A stretch of DNA of 21,104 nt from Sphingobacteriales bacterium (GTDB lineage: Bacteria; Bacteroidota; Bacteroidia; Chitinophagales; Chitinophagaceae). The notes under the pieces are model-generated. The model was not told the DNA's origin and made no database searches. It saw nothing but the letters and a program-made list of their open reading frames with translations. Of this stretch, positions 16,703 through 21,104 are shown one piece after another. Both the position numbers and the translations under genes were made by a program. The stretch lies in the NCBI GenBank assembly GCA_024640385.1, contig JAHEFC010000010.1, positions 1 through 21,104 of the forward strand, written 5' to 3'. The first letter of the stretch is position 1, and every line of letters starts with the position of its first letter.

Positions 16703-16744
16703 GCCACCTGCCATCTGCAACCTGTAACCTGTAACCTGCCACCT
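16703..16744. repeat. six-unit 7-bp tandem repeat array upstream of the tricorn gene
   Basis: The units are gccacct, gccatct, gcaacct, gtaacct, gtaacct, gccacct, followed by a degenerate gcccct. It has the same orientation and core (gcaacct gtaacct gtaacct) as the array at 13371-13412, and lies in the 82-base gap between the LOG stop and the tricorn start. On the minus strand TATATTAG (complement of 16685-16692) follows the TTG of one repeat unit by 25 bases, slightly too far for a standard promoter. Confidence 0.92.
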
Positions 16745-16749
16745 GCCCC

Positions 16750-17328
16750 TCACCGGTACGTCGCAAACTGAATAGCTCCCCCATCCCAGTCGCCGGCAGA
16801 CTGCAGGGCGGGAACCACTTCCTCCGGGTGATCTACGAAGGTCCACATCTCAAGATGTTTCTCCATCATGAAATATTCCCTCACGCATTTTTCCAGCATT
16901 TGTTTCAGGGGTTCGTAATAACCGTTCGTGTTGAGAATGACGATGGGTTTAGCAAAAAGCCCAAGTCGTTTTAAGGTGATCGCTTCCAGCAATTCTTCCA
17001 ACGTGCCCGTTCCTCCCGGCAGGGTAACCAGGCCATCAATATCGACCAGGAATCTGGCTTTTCGTTCATGCATGGTATCGGTGAATTCGAAATCAGCCAC
17101 TTTCTTATGGGCCCATTCCACTTCGTTCATGAATTTTGGCATAATGCCCTTGATCTTCCCTCCATTGTCGATGATCGTATCAGCCAGTTTACCCATCAGG
17201 CCGGTAGCTCCGCCACCATAAACTATTTCAATATCGGAATGTACAAATTCAAGGGCCAGTTTTTCGGTGGCGTCAAAATAAGCCTGGTCGATCTTTGCGC
17301 TTGAAGCGCAATATACACAGATCCGCAT
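16750..17328 (-). CDS. LOG-family phosphoribohydrolase (TIGR00730)
   Basis: This 192-residue protein starts at ATG 17328. It opens with ICVYCASS, the Rossmann-like first strand of the family. It carries YGGGATGLMG at 37-46, the MHERK motif at 86-90 and PGGTGTLEE at 104-112. The last two hold the catalytic Arg and Glu of LOG proteins, so an active enzyme is expected. LOG enzymes cleave the N-glycosidic bond of nucleoside 5'-monophosphates; cytokinin nucleotides are the plant substrate, and AMP-like nucleotides are hydrolysed by several bacterial members. They are cytoplasmic. Proteins with this signature are often mislabelled lysine decarboxylase. The gene lies 65 bases after the epimerase-like gene and 82 bases before the tricorn-like gene, all on the same strand. 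Confidence 0.93.
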   Translation of the reverse strand: MRICVYCASSAKIDQAYFDATEKLALEFVHSDIEIVYGGGATGLMGKLADTIIDNGGKIKGIMPKFMNEVEWAHKKVADFEFTDTMHERKARFLVDIDGLVTLPGGTGTLEELLEAITLKRLGLFAKPIVILNTNGYYEPLKQMLEKCVREYFMMEKHLEMWTFVDHPEEVVPALQSAGDWDGGAIQFATYR

Positions 17329-17393
17329 ATGGAATATTTTCAGGAAGATACAAAATGGGCATTATTTCCCGGAAGGGGTGCAGGAACTGCGGA

Positions 17394-18308
17394 TCAGCTA
17401 AGCAGATGTTCAGCTACTTGTTTGAAGTACAGTGGCACCTGGATCAGGGGATCTTCAGGACCAAGTGTCTCAATCGGGATATTGCCTTTATAATCCGAGG
17501 CTTTGATAATAGCAGTTAACCTGGGCAGATCCATTGGTACCTGCCTCCCATTGATCAGTAATTTTTCTTTCACCTGCCAGTTCACGGTAAGCGGTATGGC
17601 TTTGCGTATTTCTTCATATGGATCAGCTGCAATAAAATTCCCGGTATCCAGGATCAGACCCAGCCAGGGGCTTTTATATGGCGTGATGAGATCATAGCAT
17701 TCCGCCGAGGTCCGGAGAAAATCATTATGATTCTGGACTCCCAGTATAATGCCATGGGCGGCAGCAACAGGAAGGCATTCCTTTATTGCATGGTTGATCC
17801 TCGCTTTGATCGTCTTTCTTTCTTCTCCTTCTGCATAGATCTTGCCTGCGAAAATGCGAAGTACAGGCGCACCGAGTTTTGCAGCCACCGTGATCCACCT
17901 TTTCACCAGGTCGATCTCTTTATCCAGCGCTGCGGGATCTGCCACCGTAAAATCATTTCTAACACCCGTGCCACTGATTTCAACGCCAACTTCATGTGCT
18001 TTTCTTTTGAATGCAAACAGCTCGTCGTCAGATGGGGTTTCGGGATAAGTGGAAAAATAATAGCCAGTCATGTCCACGGCATCAAAGCCAGTGCCGGCGC
18101 AGAATTCCAGCAGCTCCCCATGAGTCATCTTTTTATTGATCAGCATATTGTTGAACGAATAGGCGTTCAGCCCGATCTTGAATTTCCTGGTTGATGTATC
18201 TGGTGCAGACAGGTTGACGGCACCCGCGAAAGGAGCTGCGGTGAGAAGCGGTATGAAATGACGGCGTTTGATATGTACTGTTTCACTAAATATCGTACAA
18301 TTAATCAT
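17394..18308 (-). CDS. Tat-exported TIM-barrel protein, sugar phosphate isomerase/epimerase family
   Basis: This 304-residue protein starts at ATG 18308. Residues 14-31 (KRRHFIPLLTAAPFAGAV) form a twin-arginine signal, so it folds in the cytoplasm and is exported. Residues about 43-303 fit the AP-endonuclease-2/xylose isomerase-like TIM barrel: FKIGLNAYSF, GFDAVDMTGYY, LRIFAG, GIILGVQNHNDF, LGLILDTGNF and GNIPIETLGPE. In most members four residues bind a divalent metal (Glu, Asp, His, Glu). Here Asp221 and Glu280 are in place, but Gln192 (VQNH) stands where Glu is usual and Gln245 (NWQVKE) where His is usual. It may be a distinct subgroup rather than a dead enzyme, because His194 sits next to the first site. 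Substrate unknown. It is divergent from the serine hydrolase, 47 bases apart. Confidence 0.85.
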   Translation of the reverse strand: MINCTIFSETVHIKRRHFIPLLTAAPFAGAVNLSAPDTSTRKFKIGLNAYSFNNMLINKKMTHGELLEFCAGTGFDAVDMTGYYFSTYPETPSDDELFAFKRKAHEVGVEISGTGVRNDFTVADPAALDKEIDLVKRWITVAAKLGAPVLRIFAGKIYAEGEERKTIKARINHAIKECLPVAAAHGIILGVQNHNDFLRTSAECYDLITPYKSPWLGLILDTGNFIAADPYEEIRKAIPLTVNWQVKEKLLINGRQVPMDLPRLTAIIKASDYKGNIPIETLGPEDPLIQVPLYFKQVAEHLLS

Positions 18309-18355
18309 CCCTTGAAATATGAATTAGTCTTACATTCAGCGGCTCAATTGACTGC

Positions 18356-19807
18356 ATGAAAAAAACGTTGATCTTCCTGTTGTTCCTCCCATTGATGGTA
18401 AAGTCTCAAAATGTTGACCAAGAGGTTGAAGAAAGGATCCGGCAGGTGGAGAATTCCCTGACGCCCACCGTGATCTATGCCGACTCGTTGTTGAATGGGA
18501 ACATCACTAAAAGGATGGAGGAGTTGAAGATAAAGGGAATCAGTATTGCCGTGATCAGGAATTATAAGCTGGATTGGGCCAAAGGCTATGGCTGGGCCGA
18601 TTCGGCTGAAGGCAGGGAAGTTACCACCAATACCAGGTTCCAGGCTGCTTCGATCAGTAAATCGCTGAACAGCCTGGGAGTACTAAAACTGGTGCAGGAT
18701 GGTAAGATTGATCCTGAAGCTGATATCAATTCCTATCTGCGAACCTGGAAATTCCCCTACGACACGGTATCAAAAGATAAAAAGATCAATCTGTACAACC
18801 TGTTAAGCCATACTGCAGGGCTTGATATCCATGGGTTCCCGGGTTATGAGCGTAGTGCACCCATTCCTAATATATACCAGGTATTGAAAGGGGAAAGGCC
18901 GGCCAATACAAAAAAGGTGAGGTCGCTTTTTGAACCCGGGCTCAAGTTCAAATATTCCGGTGGTGGTACAACCATATCCCAGTTGATCGTGACAGATGCT
19001 GCTCTTATGCTTTATGCAGATTATATGCAATTGGAAGTGTTGTCACCCCTGGGGATGAATAACAGCTCTTACAAACAGCCGCCTTCAGATACCGCGGTAC
19101 TTGCGTCAGGTTATTATATGAATGGAACAAGGGTACCGGGTAAGTTTCATATCTACCCCGAGCAGGCTGCTGCCGGTCTTTGGACTACGCCAACAGATCT
19201 GGCAAAATATATCATTGATTGCCAGTTGACACTGGAAAGCAGGTCGCGGAAAGTATTATCACCCGAAATGATGAAGAAAAGAATGGAGCCTTATATTGAC
19301 AGTGCCGCTGCGTTGGGGGTATTTATTCAGAAGCGTGGCGACAGGAAATATTTCAATCACAATGGAGGAAATGAAGGGTTTGTTTGTACCTCTTATGGTA
19401 GCCTGGAAGGCGGTGACGGGCTAGTGATCATGACCAACAGCGAGAATTTCAATATCATTGAAGAGCTGACCAACAGTGTGGCCAGGGTCTATGGCTGGAA
19501 AGATTTTTTCAAGCCGGAGTTTAGGAAGATTCAAAAATTGGCGAAAGAGGATCTTGAAAATTTTGTAGGGAATTTCAAACTGGCCAATGATATACTTACT
19601 GTCAGCATCTGCGGCGAAGATCTTTGCCTGCAACAGAATGGGCAGCCGCAGCCGGGATATAAAATGATTTTCACCAGTAACGATGATTTCAGCGTAAGCG
19701 AAGTAACTTCAGCGTCGTTCAAGGCTATACGTAATGATAAAGGTTATGTGGAATCATTACAGCTGCAGCAAAACGGACTCAACCTGGCATTGCCCAGGAT
19801 CAAATAG
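18356..19807 (+). CDS. secreted serine hydrolase, class C beta-lactamase-like
   Basis: This is a 483-residue protein from ATG 18356. Its signal peptide covers residues 1-17 (VKS/QNV, N-terminal Gln after cleavage). The beta-lactamase-related domain (PF00144) spans about 45-385. Its motifs are SISK at 99-102 (SxxK nucleophile Ser99 and Lys102), YSG at 200-202 in place of the YxN motif (Tyr200), and HNG at 335-337 in place of KTG. These variants are common in esterases and D-amino peptidases of the fold, so beta-lactam resistance should not be assumed. A small beta-rich C-terminal domain (about 390-483) follows. The location is periplasmic or extracellular. The DUF1080 gene starts 21 bases downstream, so the two are likely one operon. 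Confidence 0.9.
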   Translation: MKKTLIFLLFLPLMVKSQNVDQEVEERIRQVENSLTPTVIYADSLLNGNITKRMEELKIKGISIAVIRNYKLDWAKGYGWADSAEGREVTTNTRFQAASISKSLNSLGVLKLVQDGKIDPEADINSYLRTWKFPYDTVSKDKKINLYNLLSHTAGLDIHGFPGYERSAPIPNIYQVLKGERPANTKKVRSLFEPGLKFKYSGGGTTISQLIVTDAALMLYADYMQLEVLSPLGMNNSSYKQPPSDTAVLASGYYMNGTRVPGKFHIYPEQAAAGLWTTPTDLAKYIIDCQLTLESRSRKVLSPEMMKKRMEPYIDSAAALGVFIQKRGDRKYFNHNGGNEGFVCTSYGSLEGGDGLVIMTNSENFNIIEELTNSVARVYGWKDFFKPEFRKIQKLAKEDLENFVGNFKLANDILTVSICGEDLCLQQNGQPQPGYKMIFTSNDDFSVSEVTSASFKAIRNDKGYVESLQLQQNGLNLALPRIK

Positions 19808-19828
19808 AATAAATAAAAAGATGTTTAC

Positions 19829-20752
19829 ATGAAAGCTCTGAGTTTTTTCACAATGATGATTTTGTTAGCATTTTCTGCATTTTCTCAAACTGATTCCCCC
19901 CTGGAAGGCCGATGGGATCTTACGGTTGACCAGGGTTTCCGGATTGCACCGTCGTGGCTTGAAGTCAGGCATTCGGGGATCAAAACGCTCAATGGTTATT
20001 TTGTGGCCGATGGTGGAAGTGCCAGGCCGGTATCCAGGGTGAATTTTGACGGCAAAACTTTCAGTTTTTCTATTCCTCCGCAATGGGAGAGGGTGGATAA
20101 GGACCTGGTGGTGGACGGTGTTTTGGAAGGGGATAAAATGACAGGAACTATGATCAATCCCGAAGGAAAGAAATGGACGTTCACAGGTGTGCGTGCACCA
20201 ACCCTGGTAAGAACATCAGCGCCGGTATGGGGAAAACCGATCGTATTATTCAATGGTAAGAACACTGAAGGTTGGCATGCATCTGGTCAGAAAAACCAAT
20301 GGGTAGCTGAAAACGGAGTGCTGAAGAGTCCTGTTCCGGGCTCGAATATCATTACAGATAAAACGTTTACTGATTTCAAACTGCATATTGAATTCCGCTA
20401 TCCTGAAAATGGCAACAGTGGGGTTTATTTACGCGGGAGGTATGAAGTCCAGATCGAAGACAGCAAGAACAAATGGATCTGGCCCAATGAGATCGGCGGT
20501 GTTTACGGGTTTATAGCTCCCTCGCAAAGATTTGCCAAGGGTCCCGGTGTATGGCAGACTTATGATATCACCCTGGTCGGCAGGCATGTGACTGTTGTAG
20601 CCAATGGCGTAACTATTATATGCAACCAGGAGATTCCGGGCATCACCGGCGGTGCATTGGACAGTAAGGAAGGCGAGCCTGGTCCCATCATGTTGCAGGG
20701 GGATCATGAGCCGATCGAATACAGGAATATTACCATTACTCCGGCGAAGTAA
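19829..20752 (+). CDS. secreted DUF1080 (3-keto-disaccharide hydrolase family) protein
   Basis: This 307-residue protein starts at ATG 19829, after an A-rich leader. Its signal peptide is residues 1-19 (AFS/QTD). Residues about 25-125 form a small beta-rich domain (EGRWDLTV to KKWTFTGVRAP). The DUF1080/PF06439 domain (about 135-306) has a concanavalin-like fold and shows the usual blocks: VLFNGKNTEGWH, NGNSGVYLRGRYEVQIED, and PGPIMLQGDHEPIEYRNI at the end. Characterised relatives cleave glycosides whose sugar has first been oxidised at C3 (3-keto glycosides). It lies 21 bases after the serine hydrolase. No Gfo/Idh/MocA oxidoreductase, which would make the 3-keto substrate, is visible in this window. 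Confidence 0.92.
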   Translation: MKALSFFTMMILLAFSAFSQTDSPLEGRWDLTVDQGFRIAPSWLEVRHSGIKTLNGYFVADGGSARPVSRVNFDGKTFSFSIPPQWERVDKDLVVDGVLEGDKMTGTMINPEGKKWTFTGVRAPTLVRTSAPVWGKPIVLFNGKNTEGWHASGQKNQWVAENGVLKSPVPGSNIITDKTFTDFKLHIEFRYPENGNSGVYLRGRYEVQIEDSKNKWIWPNEIGGVYGFIAPSQRFAKGPGVWQTYDITLVGRHVTVVANGVTIICNQEIPGITGGALDSKEGEPGPIMLQGDHEPIEYRNITITPAK

Positions 20753-20755
20753 AAT

Positions 20756-20801
20756 CCCTACCTCCAAGGTCCCTACCTCCAAGGTAGGGACCTTGGAGGT
20801 A
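20756..20801. repeat. 15-bp direct duplication forming a perfect 20-bp inverted repeat
   Basis: The 15-mer at 20756-20770 is repeated exactly at 20771-20785. Within this block, 20759-20778 and 20782-20801 are perfectly complementary over 20 bases with a 3-base loop. It begins four bases after the DUF1080 stop. No T-run follows, so it is not a textbook intrinsic terminator, though it could stop transcription or protect the 3' end. Confidence 0.93.
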
Positions 20802-20802
20802 C

Positions 20803-20818
20803 TCCCCAGTTTGGGGGA
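20803..20818 (+). terminator. small GC hairpin after the inverted repeat
   Basis: TCCCC (20803-20807) pairs with GGGGA (20814-20818) around a 6-base loop. It follows the larger hairpin directly and lies just before the -33 TTG of the next promoter. The T-run is missing, so terminator function is uncertain. Confidence 0.3.
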
Positions 20819-20848
20819 TTGTATATGCTGGCAAACAAGCTAGATTTG
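20819..20848 (+). promoter_or_regulatory. Bacteroidota-type promoter for the TonB/barrel gene
   Basis: TTG at 20819-20821, a 19-base spacer, and TAGATTTG at 20841-20848 match the Bacteroidota housekeeping consensus TTG-N17-23-TAnnTTTG at every fixed position. The ATG of the next gene is 22 bases downstream of the element, giving a short leader. Confidence 0.75.
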
Positions 20849-20870
20849 CAATTCCTCAAACACCAATTTA

Positions 20871-21104
20871 ATGCGTCAACTCACCCTAAGTTGCCTGGGA
20901 ATTTTATGTTCCCTTCTCTCATTTTCCGAAGAAATTAAAGGAATAGTTGTAGATGCCCATGACGGCAACGGCATCGTTGCCGTCAATGTGGTCCTGTTTC
21001 GGGGCAATGATACTGTTATGTACAAGGGTACCGTTACCGAACAATCCGGTGCTTTTTCTTTCTCAAATATCCCCGCAGGCAAGTACCGTATCAATTTCAG
21101 TTTT
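20871..21104 (+). CDS. outer-membrane protein with carboxypeptidase-regulatory-like N-terminal domain, 3' end beyond the window
   Basis: This gene is open from ATG 20871 to the right edge (78 codons). Residues 1-19 are a signal peptide (MRQLTLSCLG..LLSFS), followed by EEIKGIVVDA. Residues about 22-78 match a CarboxypepD_reg-like or Cna-B-like beta sandwich: KGIVVDAHDG, VAVNVVLFRGNDTV, then SGAFSFSNIPAGKYRI. In Bacteroidota this domain normally precedes either a TonB-dependent receptor plug and barrel or a TonB-less outer-membrane beta-barrel (outer membrane beta-barrel family). The window ends too early to tell these apart. It has its own promoter, so it starts a new transcription unit. The two Cys in the signal region do not form a good lipobox. 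Confidence 0.75.
   Translation, partial: MRQLTLSCLGILCSLLSFSEEIKGIVVDAHDGNGIVAVNVVLFRGNDTVMYKGTVTEQSGAFSFSNIPAGKYRINFSF

Noticed and set aside
16668..16784. 39-residue N-terminal extension of the tricorn-like protein from an in-frame start at 16784
   Set aside because: It translates the heptamer array and LOG 3' end (residues such as GYRLQV), overlaps the LOG gene, and would bury a clear signal peptide beginning at Met 16667.
16750..17328. Lysine decarboxylase
   Set aside because: The PGGTGTLEE motif is often mislabelled so; MHERK plus PGGTGTLEE indicates LOG phosphoribohydrolase.
18356..19807. Beta-lactam resistance gene
   Set aside because: The fold is beta-lactamase-like, but YSG and HNG motifs and the extra C-terminal domain fit the general serine hydrolase group; resistance is not supported.
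20759..20801. Classic intrinsic terminator
   Set aside because: The stem is strong but no T-run follows it, so only a possible role in ending transcripts is kept.

Overview
The window reads as a chromosomal stretch of a member of the Bacteroidota, most likely near the Chitinophagaceae. The evidence is a lipoprotein TamA variant (TamL type), signal peptides whose predicted mature proteins start with Gln, promoters of the TTG-N19-TAnnTTTG type, A-rich rather than strong Shine-Dalgarno leaders, and short iterated intergenic repeats of 7 or 15 bp. The family-level placement is an inference. I see no tRNA, rRNA, insertion sequence, phage gene or CRISPR array. No gap between genes exceeds about 130 bases.

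Bases 1-11427 (minus strand) hold an envelope-biogenesis cluster transcribed right to left: tamB (1652 aa), tamL (761 aa, 4-base overlap with tamB), a FadL/OmpP1-like outer-membrane barrel (488 aa), and a very long AsmA/DUF748-like inner-membrane-anchored protein whose first 867 codons run off the left edge. That last gene has no ATG near its start and appears to begin with TTG, as tamL also does. TamB-type proteins bridge the periplasm and TamL is the outer-membrane barrel partner. The other two genes are candidate clients or accessory parts of the same machine.

Bases 11501-13322 hold small genes: a GNAT acetyltransferase (minus), a divergent DinB/DUF1572 protein (plus), and, ending 3 bases away tail to tail, a proline-rich lipoprotein with a PliI-type lysozyme-inhibitor domain (minus). 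The GNAT/DinB divergent gap holds a 33-position near-perfect hairpin made of 7-bp units, next to an exact TAnnTTTG promoter element.

Bases 13407-18308 (minus) hold a secreted tricorn-like S41 protease flanked on both sides by same-orientation 7-bp repeat arrays, a LOG-family phosphoribohydrolase, and a Tat-exported TIM-barrel protein of the sugar phosphate isomerase/epimerase family. Bases 18356-21104 (plus) hold a secreted class C beta-lactamase-like serine hydrolase, a DUF1080 (3-keto-disaccharide hydrolase family) protein 21 bases downstream, a perfect 20-bp inverted repeat, a full Bacteroidota promoter, and the first 78 codons of an outer-membrane protein with a carboxypeptidase-regulatory-like N-terminal domain.

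Most genes belong to recognised families. The parts I would look at twice are the TAM-linked four-gene cluster, the iterated-repeat families at gene boundaries, and the unusual metal-ligand residues in the epimerase-like protein. I do not see a clearly new defence or mobile system here.
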